Assembly (NCBI GenBank): GCA_018402235.1
Contig: JAGYJJ010000004.1
Location: 765,256 to 829,255, forward strand
Origin: Candidatus Nanopelagicales bacterium
GTDB taxonomy: Bacteria; Actinomycetota; Actinomycetes; S36-B12
Length of the DNA stretch: 64,000 nucleotides
Direction: 5' to 3'
A program made the translations under genes and the position numbers. This document shows, one piece after another, positions 11,121-18,830 of this stretch. Below the pieces are notes generated by a model that saw only the letters and a list, made by a program, of their open reading frames with translations, did no database searches and was not told where the DNA came from. Positions within the stretch are counted from its first letter, which is position 1, and each line of letters begins with the position of its first letter.

Positions 11121-11447
11121 CTAGCCGCCGCTGAATGCCCCGAGGGCCAGCAGGCCACCGATCACGGCCGCGTAGGCAAGGACACCAGCGACGACGGTCA
11201 CGATGATCGCCACCAGCGCGGCCCGAGACATCCGGCGGGCGCGCTCGAGCTCACCTCGACGCACCAAAGATTCGGTGCGGATGCTGAAAAAGAGCGCCAC
11301 CAGCCCGGTGGGCAGAAACAGCAGGGCCGTCACCAGCGCGGACCACACCAGGTAACTGCGCGGCACGCCGGTCTCGCTTGAGCCTGCCTGGCTACCTGCC
11401 TGGTCACCTGCCTGGCCAGACGGGACCGGCACCGTTTTCTCGTTCAT
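11121..11447 (-). CDS. CD225/dispanin-like small membrane protein
   Basis: A protein of about 108 residues resembling bacterial CD225/dispanin (interferon-induced transmembrane-like) proteins. After a short polar N-terminus with a QAGxQAGxQAG repeat come [20 protein letters not shown] and [26 protein letters not shown], the membrane hairpin and basic loop characteristic of the family, then a second helix, [23 protein letters not shown]. The start is taken as ATG 11447 (MNEKTVPVP); an upstream in-frame start at 11516 would add unconserved residues. Function is unknown in bacteria. It is on the same strand as guaA, 31 nt upstream, and may be co-transcribed. Confidence 0.72.
   Translation of the reverse strand: MNEKTVPVPSGQAGDQAGSQAGSSETGVPRSYLVWSALVTALLFLPTGLVALFFSIRTESLVRRGELERARRMSRAALVAIIVTVVAGVLAYAAVIGGLLALGAFSGG
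11383..11418 (+). repeat. 12-bp tandem repeat in CD225-like gene (three copies)
   Basis: Three units CCTGCCTGGCTA / CCTGCCTGGTCA / CCTGCCTGGCCA encode the QAG-rich N-terminal segment. They are in frame. Confidence 0.85.
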
Positions 11448-11616
11448 CGAAATGAACACTAGGCCAAGGCCGTGGGGACCGATGTCGGGCTGAATCAGGT
11501 CCAAATCAGGCCCCAATCGCGCCAGTTCCTACGAGTTGTGACGAAAACCACCCGAAGGTCGAATTTCCCTCCTAGCGTGTGACCTACAACACCCGATCAT
11601 CGAAGGAAGGGCGTCC
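11448..11616. promoter_or_regulatory. Divergent intergenic region upstream of the cox-type operon
   Basis: 169 nt separate the CD225-like gene (-) from the molybdenum hydroxylase operon (+). A ribosome site GAAGGAAGGG lies about 9 nt before the ATG of the first gene. I see no convincing -35/-10 pair or repeat operator here. Confidence 0.3.
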
Positions 11617-12090
11617 ATGCAGCACATCTCCGTGAATGTGGATGGCACCCAGTACGAGGGGGACGTCGAACCACGCACCCTCTTGGTCCACTGGCTGCGC
11701 AATGAAGTGGGCAAGGTCGGCACCGTGGTTGGCTGCGATACCTCCAACTGCGGCGCATGCACCATCTTGATGAACGGCCGCAGCGTGAAGTCGTGCAGCG
11801 TGCTGGCCGTTCAAGCCGATGGCGCGAGCGTTACAACGATCCAAGGCATCTCCACCGGCGACGACTGGCACCCGGTGCAGACCGCATTCAAAGAATGCCA
11901 CGGTCTGCAATGCGGCTACTGCACTCCCGGCATGGTGATGTCCGCCATCGATCTGCTTGGGGAGAATCCGAACCCGAGCGAAGCCGAGATCCGCGAAGGA
12001 CTCGAAGGCAATCTCTGCCGGTGCACCGGCTACCACAACATCGTCCGCTCGGTCGAGAAGGCCGCTGAACTCATGGGAGGTGCCAAGTGA
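11617..12090 (+). CDS. Form-II CO/xanthine dehydrogenase family small subunit, [2Fe-2S] protein
   Basis: Iron-sulphur subunit of a molybdenum hydroxylase, passing electrons from the Mo site to FAD. Its 157 residues contain the N-terminal plant-ferredoxin cluster motif ([16 protein letters not shown] with a further Cys in KSCSVLA) and the C-terminal pair CGYCTPGM and CRCTGYHNI, so all eight cluster cysteines are present. The ATG at 11617 has a strong GAAGGAAGGG site. The stop overlaps the GTG start of the large-subunit gene (GTGA), implying translational coupling. Gene order small-large-medium is typical of form-II (CoxSLM) clusters. Confidence 0.93.
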   Translation: MQHISVNVDGTQYEGDVEPRTLLVHWLRNEVGKVGTVVGCDTSNCGACTILMNGRSVKSCSVLAVQADGASVTTIQGISTGDDWHPVQTAFKECHGLQCGYCTPGMVMSAIDLLGENPNPSEAEIREGLEGNLCRCTGYHNIVRSVEKAAELMGGAK

Positions 12091-14471
12091 CCGAAACCAT
12101 CGATACCTCAACGCCACTCGGGCGTCCGATCAAGCGCAAGGAAGACGCGAAGCTTCTGCACGGTCGCACCAACTGGACCGACAACATCCAGCTTCCGGGA
12201 ACGCTTCATATGGCGATCCTGCGTAGCCCCTACGCACACGCGAAGATCACCAAACTCGACGTCACGCCTGCGCTATCGCGTCCGAATGTGATCGCTGCGT
12301 ATGGCGCCGATGAACTCGGCGACCTCAATGGATCGATCCCCTGCGTATGGCCGGTCGTAGACGACATCGTCATGCCCGACTTCCCTTCACTTGCCAAGGG
12401 TGTTGTGCGCCATGTTGGCGACTGCGTGGCGGTTGTCCTTGCCACGGACCCGGTTCACGCAGCAGACGCACTCGAGGCGATCGAGGTCGACTACGAGCCC
12501 CTGCCTGCGGTAGTGAACATGCAAGACGCAATCAAGGGCGGAACGCTCGTTCATGAGGATGCAGCGAACAACGTTTGTTACAACTACCCGTTCGCTACCG
12601 GCGAGAACTACGACGACGTCAAGGCGAAGGCCGACGTTGTCGTTACGCGCCAATGGGCGAACCAGCGCCTCATCCCGGCATTCATGGAACCGCGATCGGT
12701 TGTGGCCGCGCCCATGGGTATGAGCGATGAAATGACCGTATGGTCGTCAACCCAGATTCCGCACGTTCTTCGCGTATTGATGGCGTTGGTAACCGGCATT
12801 CCGGAGAACAACCTGCGCATCATCGCGCCCGACGTCGGTGGTGGATTCGGCGGCAAGCTTCAGCTGTACCGGGAGGAAGTGCTCGTCACCCAACTCGCGC
12901 GCAAACTCGGGCGTCCAGTGAAGTGGACTGAGACTCGAAGCGAGGACATGGTGGCCACGCACCATGGCCGTGATCACATCCAGACCATCGAGATAGCCGC
13001 CACCAAGGACGGAAAGATCCTCGGACTGAAAGTGCACCTGCTCGCCGACATGGGCGCCTACCTTCAGATCATCACTCCGGGTATTCCCATCTTGGGAATG
13101 TTCATGTACCCGGCGATCTACAAGATGGATGCCTACGACTTCCACTGCACAGGCGTATTCACGAATAAGACACCTACCGACGCCTACCGCGGAGCAGGTC
13201 GCCCCGAGGCCACCTACGCGATCGAGCGGATCGTCGACGAGCTCGCTGCTGAGCTCGATATGGATCCGATGGAACTTCGCAAGAAGAACTGGATCAAGCA
13301 CGAGGAGTTCCCCTTTACGACGGTTGCCGGCCTCACCTACGACACCGGCAACTACGAGGCGGCAACAGCCAAGGCGCTGGATCTGTTCGGCATGGATGAA
13401 CTTCGCGCGGAGCAAAAGCGTCGCCGGGAATCGGGAGACACGGTGCAACTGGGCATCGGCATCTCCACCTTCACCGAAATGTGCGGCTTGGCACCCTCGC
13501 GCACCTTGGGTGCACTCAAGTACGTGGCGGGTGGCTGGGAGCATGCGACGATCCGGATGCTGCCCACCGGAAAAGTCGAACTGGTTACCGGAACCTCACC
13601 GCACGGGCAAGGGCACGAGACGGCATGGAGCCAAATCGCTTCGAGCATTCTCGGCATCCCGGTTGAGGACATCGAGGTAGTGCATAGCGACACCGGTCGC
13701 GCGCCCTACGGCATGGATACCTATGGTTCGCGTTCGCTCGCGGTGGGTGGTCAGGCCATCAAGAAGGCTGCGGAGAACCTGATCGAGAAGGCGCGCATCA
13801 TCGCTGCGCACCAACTCGAGTGCTCCCCCGGCGACCTTGAGTTCGTGGGCGGTGAGTTCAAGGTGAAGGGCGATCCTGAGAAAGCCCAGGCCATCGGTGC
13901 CGTCGCTTTCGAGGCATTCACGGCCCACAACCTGCCCGATGGAGTGGAACCAACACTGCAAGGCGAAGCCACGGTGGATCCGGAGGACTTCTCCTATCCG
14001 CACGGCACGCACCTCGCAGCGATGGAGGTCGATACCGAGACCGGCAAGGTCACGCTGCGCAAGTACGTGGCGGTCGACGACGTTGGTAACCAGGTCAACC
14101 CGATGATCGTCGAAGGCCAGGTGCACGGTGGTCTCGCCCAAGGCATTGGGCAGGCGCTGTACGAGGGCGCCTTCTACGACGAGGACGGTCTTCCGCTGAA
14201 CGCGAATCTGTCCACGTACCTGATTCCGGCGGCTCCAGACCTGCCGTCGTTCATCACCGATCGCACCACCACACCCTCCACCACCCATCCGCTGGGAACC
14301 AAGGGTGTAGGTGAAGCCGGTGCCATCGCATCCACGCCGGCGATCATCAACGGCATCGTCGATGCGCTGCGCCCGATGGGCGTCACCGACGTTGCGATGC
14401 CGGCAACACCGATGACCGTCTGGAAGACGATCCAATCCGCGAACCAGGCCGCGAAGGGAGGCCAGGCATGA
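12087..14471 (+). CDS. Form-II CO/xanthine dehydrogenase family large (molybdopterin) subunit
   Basis: Catalytic subunit, 794 residues, binding molybdopterin-cytosine dinucleotide. Visible blocks are GRPIKRKEDAKLLHGRTNWTDNI, GGGFGGKLQLYREE, the active-site loop AYRGAGR (about residues 366-372), the GTSPHGQGHETAWSQI segment and KGVGEAGA with the catalytic Glu near residue 743. AYRGAGR is the form-II signature; true form-I CO dehydrogenases have AYxCSFR with a Cys ligand to copper. Carbon monoxide is therefore not a safe substrate call; a purine, nicotinate-like or other hydroxylation is equally possible. Start and stop overlap both neighbours by 4 nt. Maturation genes of the coxDEF type are not present in the window. 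Confidence 0.93.
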   Translation: MTETIDTSTPLGRPIKRKEDAKLLHGRTNWTDNIQLPGTLHMAILRSPYAHAKITKLDVTPALSRPNVIAAYGADELGDLNGSIPCVWPVVDDIVMPDFPSLAKGVVRHVGDCVAVVLATDPVHAADALEAIEVDYEPLPAVVNMQDAIKGGTLVHEDAANNVCYNYPFATGENYDDVKAKADVVVTRQWANQRLIPAFMEPRSVVAAPMGMSDEMTVWSSTQIPHVLRVLMALVTGIPENNLRIIAPDVGGGFGGKLQLYREEVLVTQLARKLGRPVKWTETRSEDMVATHHGRDHIQTIEIAATKDGKILGLKVHLLADMGAYLQIITPGIPILGMFMYPAIYKMDAYDFHCTGVFTNKTPTDAYRGAGRPEATYAIERIVDELAAELDMDPMELRKKNWIKHEEFPFTTVAGLTYDTGNYEAATAKALDLFGMDELRAEQKRRRESGDTVQLGIGISTFTEMCGLAPSRTLGALKYVAGGWEHATIRMLPTGKVELVTGTSPHGQGHETAWSQIASSILGIPVEDIEVVHSDTGRAPYGMDTYGSRSLAVGGQAIKKAAENLIEKARIIAAHQLECSPGDLEFVGGEFKVKGDPEKAQAIGAVAFEAFTAHNLPDGVEPTLQGEATVDPEDFSYPHGTHLAAMEVDTETGKVTLRKYVAVDDVGNQVNPMIVEGQVHGGLAQGIGQALYEGAFYDEDGLPLNANLSTYLIPAAPDLPSFITDRTTTPSTTHPLGTKGVGEAGAIASTPAIINGIVDALRPMGVTDVAMPATPMTVWKTIQSANQAAKGGQA

Positions 14472-15319
14472 TTCCCGCCGCATTCGATTACACGCGAGCA
14501 ACAACCGTCGATGAGGCACTCACCGCACTCGCCAGCAGCGACGACGCCAAGATCCTCGGCGGGGGGCAGTCGCTGCTGCCCGTGCTGCGTCAGCGGCTCA
14601 ACGCCCCGGAGTTGATCGTCGACTGCTCGGCGATCGATGAGATCAAGGGCATCGACGCCGGCGGAGACAAGGTCACCATCGGCGCAGGGGCCACACACCA
14701 CGCGGTGATGAACGATCCGGCCGTGAAGGCTTCGGTGGAACTTCTCGCGCAGGCAACCGAAACTGTTGCCGATCCGCAGATTCGACACCGCGGCACGCTC
14801 GGCGGTTCGTTGGCGCACGCTGATCCACGCGCCGACCAGCCGCCGGTGGCTCTGGCCCTCGATGCCGAATTCACCATCGCCGGCCCAAGTGGCAAGCGGA
14901 CGGTTCCGGCATCGGAGTTCTTCATCGGTCCGTTCGAAACGGCCGTCGGCGAAGACGAACTCCTCGTGAGCGTGGCTTTCCCCAAGTACGACGGATGGGG
15001 TTCGCACTACGAGAAGTTCAATCGCACGGCGCAGGCATGGAGCATCGTTGGCATAGCTGCCGCTGTTCGCATGGATGGCGGAAAGATCGCCGAGGCCCGC
15101 ATCGGTCTGACGAACGTCGGTGGCACACCGGTTCGGGCTACCGCGGTCGAGCAGGCGCTCGTGGGCGCCAGCAGCATGGCCGAGATCGCTGCGGCTGCAG
15201 AAAGGGCTTCCGATGGGATCGAGCCCTTCGCCGACGAAGATGCCGATGTCGAATTCCGCAAGCATCTCGCGCGGGTGCTCACCAAGCGGGCCGTTGCGAA
15301 AGCAGCAGGCATCGAATAA
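14468..15319 (+). CDS. Form-II CO/xanthine dehydrogenase family medium (FAD) subunit
   Basis: Flavoprotein subunit of 283 residues with the FAD-binding blocks ILGGGQSLLPVLRQRL (residues about 29-44) and RHRGTLGGSLAHADP (about 109-123). A CO-dehydrogenase flavoprotein C-terminal domain follows (ARIGLTNVGGTPVRATAVE). It takes electrons from the iron-sulphur subunit and passes them to an acceptor. ATG 14468 overlaps the large-subunit stop (ATGA) and is preceded by GGGAGG. A long hairpin follows 20 nt after the stop, closing the operon. Confidence 0.93.
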   Translation: MIPAAFDYTRATTVDEALTALASSDDAKILGGGQSLLPVLRQRLNAPELIVDCSAIDEIKGIDAGGDKVTIGAGATHHAVMNDPAVKASVELLAQATETVADPQIRHRGTLGGSLAHADPRADQPPVALALDAEFTIAGPSGKRTVPASEFFIGPFETAVGEDELLVSVAFPKYDGWGSHYEKFNRTAQAWSIVGIAAAVRMDGGKIAEARIGLTNVGGTPVRATAVEQALVGASSMAEIAAAAERASDGIEPFADEDADVEFRKHLARVLTKRAVAKAAGIE

Positions 15320-15322
15320 CCA

Positions 15323-15384
15323 AGCAGGTGTACGTTCTTCGAGGGTGTGGACCTTGGTCCGCACCCTCGAAGACGTTAACCTGC
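15323..15384 (+). terminator. Long hairpin ending the molybdenum hydroxylase operon
   Basis: Arms 15337-15353 and 15356-15372 pair over 17 bp with one mismatch (CTTCGAGGGTG ... CACCCTCGAAG closing GGACC-TT-GGTCC). Flanking AGCAGGT/ACCTGCT and ACGT/ACGT extend the structure to about 60 nt. No T-run follows, so it may block exonucleases as well as stop polymerase. Confidence 0.7.
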
Positions 15385-15571
15385 TGCCGCTCGCCGCAAG
15401 GACATCTCTGTCGAAACCAGTAGGCGGTAACCAACTCCGCGGATAGATGCCACGATCGCTGGGCCACCGGCACCGAGTGCGCCATCACTCGCGAGCTCAC
15501 AGCCGACAGGATGCGTCAGATGTCTCGTGGTCCCCGCTAGCAAACAAGCGGGTTCATTTCACGGTTCCAGC
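15385..15571. other. Intergenic region with one small hairpin
   Basis: 187 nt lie between convergent genes. The only structure I see is CCCGCT/AGCGGG with an 8-nt loop at about 15533-15552, which could terminate the PAS gene on the minus strand. No tRNA or riboswitch pattern is recognised. Confidence 0.35.
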
Positions 15572-15988
15572 TCAGCGCTTGGGGACGCTCACACCGATCA
15601 GTTCACGTACTTGCCCGTTGTCATCCAACACCGGTAGAGCCATCACCTCGCATGGAACAAGTGATCCATCTACGTGGAAGTATTCGAGGTCTGCGTGAAA
15701 GGGCTCGGGTACACGGCCTTCGAGTAATGCGCGACTGAACTTCTCGAAGTAGGCCAACGAGGTCTGCAGCGAGGCCGGGGGGTGGATTTGATCAGCCGCT
15801 TGCGCCTTCGCCTCCTGCGGGGTGAGCCCTCGTACCTCGAAGATCGAATCGCTGATCTCGGTGATCTCTCCGGTCAAGGCCATGGTCCAGCGGACAGCAT
15901 CCGGTCGGGCGGCCAGCGCCTCGAAGGCCTCGTTTGTCATGACGGAAGTATGGTCGCCCGAACGCATGCCAGCAGCAAAATTATCCAA
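15572..15988 (-). CDS. Single-domain PAS protein
   Basis: A 138-residue protein consisting of one PAS fold: VRWTMALTGEITEISDSIFEVRGLTPQEA, then FHADLEYFHVDGSLVPCEVMALPVLDDNGQVRELIGVSVPKR, which is the usual PAS beta-scaffold ending. No output domain is attached, so it probably senses or scaffolds for a partner. The adjacent histidine kinase on the same strand, 12 nt upstream, is the obvious candidate (inference). The start is uncertain: TTG 15988, or in-frame ATGs about 21 and 48 nt later, none with a strong ribosome site. Confidence 0.8.
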   Translation of the reverse strand: MDNFAAGMRSGDHTSVMTNEAFEALAARPDAVRWTMALTGEITEISDSIFEVRGLTPQEAKAQAADQIHPPASLQTSLAYFEKFSRALLEGRVPEPFHADLEYFHVDGSLVPCEVMALPVLDDNGQVRELIGVSVPKR

Positions 15989-16000
15989 TTGCTAGCTTCT

Positions 16001-17770
16001 CTAAGGAATCGTCAACAAGGATCGCTCGGTGACCAAGTCAGCTACCACCGTGGTTCCTTCCCTGTTCGACGTGCGCTCCCAGTTCAAGCACAACTCATCG
16101 AGCATCCGCGTGCCGAGCCGAGGTTCGATGATCGCCGGCACTCCTAAGCCATCGTCGGTCACGGTCACCCGAATCGCATCCGCCACAGCTTCGATGGCGA
16201 CCTTCACATGTTGCGCCCGACCATGTCGAATCGAGTTGCTCGTGCATTCTGTGACGATCTCCCCCACGCTCGCCGCCGTGGGAGGTGATTCGGCCATGCG
16301 TCGAACAGTTCGGTGGTTCATAGTCCACGACACCTGTGCAGTTCCCTCCCATAGTTCGACGAGATCAGCAAGCGTCTGAACAAGCATCACGTAGGCCGAA
16401 CCGGAGGTATCAATTCGGGCTATGGCCGCTTCCAGATCGGAACGAATCGTGGTGATCAGATCGCGATCGGCTCCCTGAGCCATCGAAAGCCGCATCGCAG
16501 CGGCATTCAGGGCGGTTTGCACCGAGCCGTGAACCACATAGCTCAACTGACGGCTGGCGATGAACTCATGCTGACGCAACATGCTCGAATGCATCTGGAG
16601 TTCTTCCACTGATTCGCGTAGTCGGTTCTCCGTTATGGTTCGTCGCTCGTTCACCAAAAACTCCAGGCCTAAGAGCAGCCCGATGAAGGCGCCTGAATAG
16701 AACGCAGCCCATTGCAAGTCCGGTGGCATAGGAAGGGGTGTTTGCTCCCAACCGAGGATGATCAGCGCGAACATCACGGCAACAGCGGCGGTCACTATCC
16801 CCAGCCCCCACCACACGGGCACGCGAATCCTCATAGCAAACAAGCGCATCACCGCCAGACTCAATGCGAGAGGCACGCTCAGCACAAGGACGAAGAGCAC
16901 CCCGTCCAGAACATTCGAGGCGCGCACAGCCTGCGAAGACGCCAATAGCGCTGCCAGCAGGCCACTGGGCAACGGTCGAAAGAGTTGACCGAGGGGAATG
17001 CGATCGGGCAACGGTGGGCGTGCCGGTCGACTCAATTCAACAAGTGCTGCATCTGTTGTGGGAACGGACGCCGCATCCGCCAAGCGATAACTCAACGGAC
17101 GCAACTCCTCATCAACGATTTGTTGGATGCCGCTTTGCAGGCCCTCCTTGCCGCTGCCAGCAGTGCTAATCAATGCGTTGAGTTGGGTGATAAACGGATC
17201 CACCGCGCGTCTGACCTGGTCGCTGATCTGTCCGCGCAGCCTTTCAAGTCGAGTGCTGGATTCGACACTGAGTTCGGTCAATCTACGCTCGCGGGCGAGC
17301 AGATCAGCTGCCAGTTGTCCGTGATGGACATAAGAACTGACCACGATCGCCGACGCAATGACCAGTGCCGATTGGGTGAAGATCGCCGCGTTGAGACGAT
17401 AGGCGAACTCAGCAGTGGGAGTCAGTTGCAGCGCCTGCGCTGAAAGAGTCAGGACCAGTGCCCGCGCCACAACACTCGTCGCAATTACGGCGATGGTCGC
17501 GATCGTTCGCCCACGGTGAAGGTGCCGGATGATCCATCGGCCACCCATCAGACCCGCCAGCAACGCGAGCCAGCCCGCCAGGCCCACCACGAGCCACGTA
17601 GACACATCTCCACCAAGCCGCCGGGTGTCGATGAATAGTGGTCCGGCGAAGGCGAACGGAAGGTAGATCAGTGCGACCGGGAAGCTCAGTGCAGCCGGCT
17701 CCCCTAGACGCTGCCACGCGGTGCGGATGTCCGCGGGCAGTGCGTGGCGGCTAGCCGCCCGGGGGACCAT
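16001..17770 (-). CDS. Membrane sensor histidine kinase (HisKA_3-like, degenerate)
   Basis: A 589-residue sensor. An N-terminal block of about four membrane helices (residues about 27-155) is followed by a long cytoplasmic helical segment (LARERRLTELSVESSTRLERLRGQ...), a second group of helices (about 275-365) and a C-terminal kinase core. The probable phospho-acceptor is His414 in YVVHGSVQTAL, a departure from the usual HDGVGQ form. The ATPase N-box is TECTSNSIRHG (Asn near 512) and the G-box is TDDGLGVP. The ATG at 17770 overlaps the response-regulator stop by 20 nt, so the two are coupled and form a two-component pair. The signal sensed is unknown. Confidence 0.85.
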   Translation of the reverse strand: MVPRAASRHALPADIRTAWQRLGEPAALSFPVALIYLPFAFAGPLFIDTRRLGGDVSTWLVVGLAGWLALLAGLMGGRWIIRHLHRGRTIATIAVIATSVVARALVLTLSAQALQLTPTAEFAYRLNAAIFTQSALVIASAIVVSSYVHHGQLAADLLARERRLTELSVESSTRLERLRGQISDQVRRAVDPFITQLNALISTAGSGKEGLQSGIQQIVDEELRPLSYRLADAASVPTTDAALVELSRPARPPLPDRIPLGQLFRPLPSGLLAALLASSQAVRASNVLDGVLFVLVLSVPLALSLAVMRLFAMRIRVPVWWGLGIVTAAVAVMFALIILGWEQTPLPMPPDLQWAAFYSGAFIGLLLGLEFLVNERRTITENRLRESVEELQMHSSMLRQHEFIASRQLSYVVHGSVQTALNAAAMRLSMAQGADRDLITTIRSDLEAAIARIDTSGSAYVMLVQTLADLVELWEGTAQVSWTMNHRTVRRMAESPPTAASVGEIVTECTSNSIRHGRAQHVKVAIEAVADAIRVTVTDDGLGVPAIIEPRLGTRMLDELCLNWERTSNREGTTVVADLVTERSLLTIP

Positions 17771-18446
17771 CGCCCACCGTTGGTGGCGTCCCCCCGGTAA
17801 CAGCTAGGAAGCGACGGACCGCCGCGACCCTCAAGTTCCCTTCTGCAGACGTGTCAATATCGAGCACCTTCGATGCCCGCGAGATCGTGTCCTCTACCGC
17901 CTTGACGCTCACCCCACGATTGTCGGCGATTTGCTGGTTCGACATGCCGCTTGCGGCCAATCGCAGCACCGCAATCTGCTTGCGAGTGAGTCCACCCATC
18001 GGCCGCGCAGGATCACTGTCTTGGCGTAGAACTCCAGCCTCCTGGCCGCGCAGGGTGGAGTCAAGGGCTTCGATGAGCGCGCCTACATCGCTCAGACTGG
18101 ACTTGCGCAGGTAAGCCACCCCGCCGGGCAGCCCCTTGGGGTCGCGCTCGGCAAAGCGTGAGTCCGGCAGGTTCGTCAAGAAAACGATGGCGATATGGGG
18201 CGCCTGGGAGCGCAAAGCATCGGCGAGGTCGAATCCATTGGGCCCTGGACCAAGCGATACGTCCAGCACCACCGCATCATGATCACCGCGGCTGAAAACG
18301 CGCTTTGCGTCCGCAGCCGATGCCGCGGTCTCGACCACGAAGCCGTGCCGCTCCAGCGCCACCGCGAGCAACTCACGCAGCAGCGCGTCGTCCTCTACGA
18401 TCAAGACTGATCGTGGTGACATCTCATCCCATACGACGTTGCTCAT
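17751..18446 (-). CDS. Response regulator, REC plus LuxR-type HTH
   Basis: A NarL-type DNA-binding regulator of 231 residues. The receiver domain has the acidic pocket IVEDD (residues 16-20), phospho-acceptor Asp62 in VVLDVSLG and a lysine in AYLRKSS. The C-terminal LuxR HTH is GGLTRKQIAVLRLAASGMSNQQIADNRGVSVKAVEDTISRASKVL. I choose ATG 18446 because it overlaps the upstream XRE-gene stop as ATGA; ATG 18422 (MSPRSVLIVED) is an alternative. It is paired with the adjacent histidine kinase. Confidence 0.9.
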   Translation of the reverse strand: MSNVVWDEMSPRSVLIVEDDALLRELLAVALERHGFVVETAASAADAKRVFSRGDHDAVVLDVSLGPGPNGFDLADALRSQAPHIAIVFLTNLPDSRFAERDPKGLPGGVAYLRKSSLSDVGALIEALDSTLRGQEAGVLRQDSDPARPMGGLTRKQIAVLRLAASGMSNQQIADNRGVSVKAVEDTISRASKVLDIDTSAEGNLRVAAVRRFLAVTGGTPPTVGDGPPGG

Positions 18447-18727
18447 CCACGCGCCTTCAACTCGATGTCCAACATTCCGGCGATCGCCTTGATGTGCGAC
18501 CACTCGTAGGCCTCATCCATGTGTTCGCTCCCCCGGCCTTGTTCGACGGCTGCCACAAAAGAGGATCGGAGCTTGAGCCGTTCGGCGATATCTTCGACAG
18601 TCAAGCCGCGCCCTTCTCGTTTGACTTTCAGTTGTGCGCCGATCTCCTCGCGCCAGGACGTGCCTGCGTCGACGTCGTTGCTTAAGACGTCGTTGCCTAA
18701 GACGTCCTTGCCTACGCCAGCGTCCAC
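18443..18727 (-). CDS. XRE-family helix-turn-helix regulator
   Basis: A small regulator of about 94 residues whose HTH, EEIGAQLKVKREGRGLTVEDIAERLKLRSSFVAAVEQG, is the RodZ/XRE type with an added helical C-terminus (WSHIKAIAGMLDIELKARG). I prefer GTG 18727, since CAGGAGG lies about 5 nt before it; ATG 18742 would place that site inside the coding region. The stop overlaps the response-regulator start, so the order XRE, response regulator, kinase forms one operon. The N-terminal segment is a 15-bp tandem repeat (DVLGNDVLSNDV). Confidence 0.8.
   Translation of the reverse strand: MDAGVGKDVLGNDVLSNDVDAGTSWREEIGAQLKVKREGRGLTVEDIAERLKLRSSFVAAVEQGRGSEHMDEAYEWSHIKAIAGMLDIELKARG
18676..18720 (+). repeat. 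15-bp tandem repeat at the 5' end of the XRE gene
   Basis: Units CGTTGCTTAAGACGT and CGTTGCCTAAGACGT are followed by a decayed third copy. They encode a repeated (S/G)NDVL segment in frame. Confidence 0.8.
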
Positions 18728-18830
18728 CCGGACCTCCTGCATTCAAGGTAGATCCAGCCTTCCACCGGCTCCTTGGCCACGCCTCAAAACACAGGGATTC
18801 CCTTTGTTCTCCTGTCCTCTACGAGGAGGA

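Noticed and set aside
12087-14471. Naming the large subunit coxL, aerobic CO dehydrogenase
   Set aside because: The active-site loop is AYRGAGR, not the AYxCSFR of form-I CO dehydrogenase.
15385-15571. Possible riboswitch or tRNA in the gap after the molybdenum hydroxylase operon
   Set aside because: No cloverleaf, conserved riboswitch core or gene in suitable orientation could be found; only a 6-bp hairpin is present.
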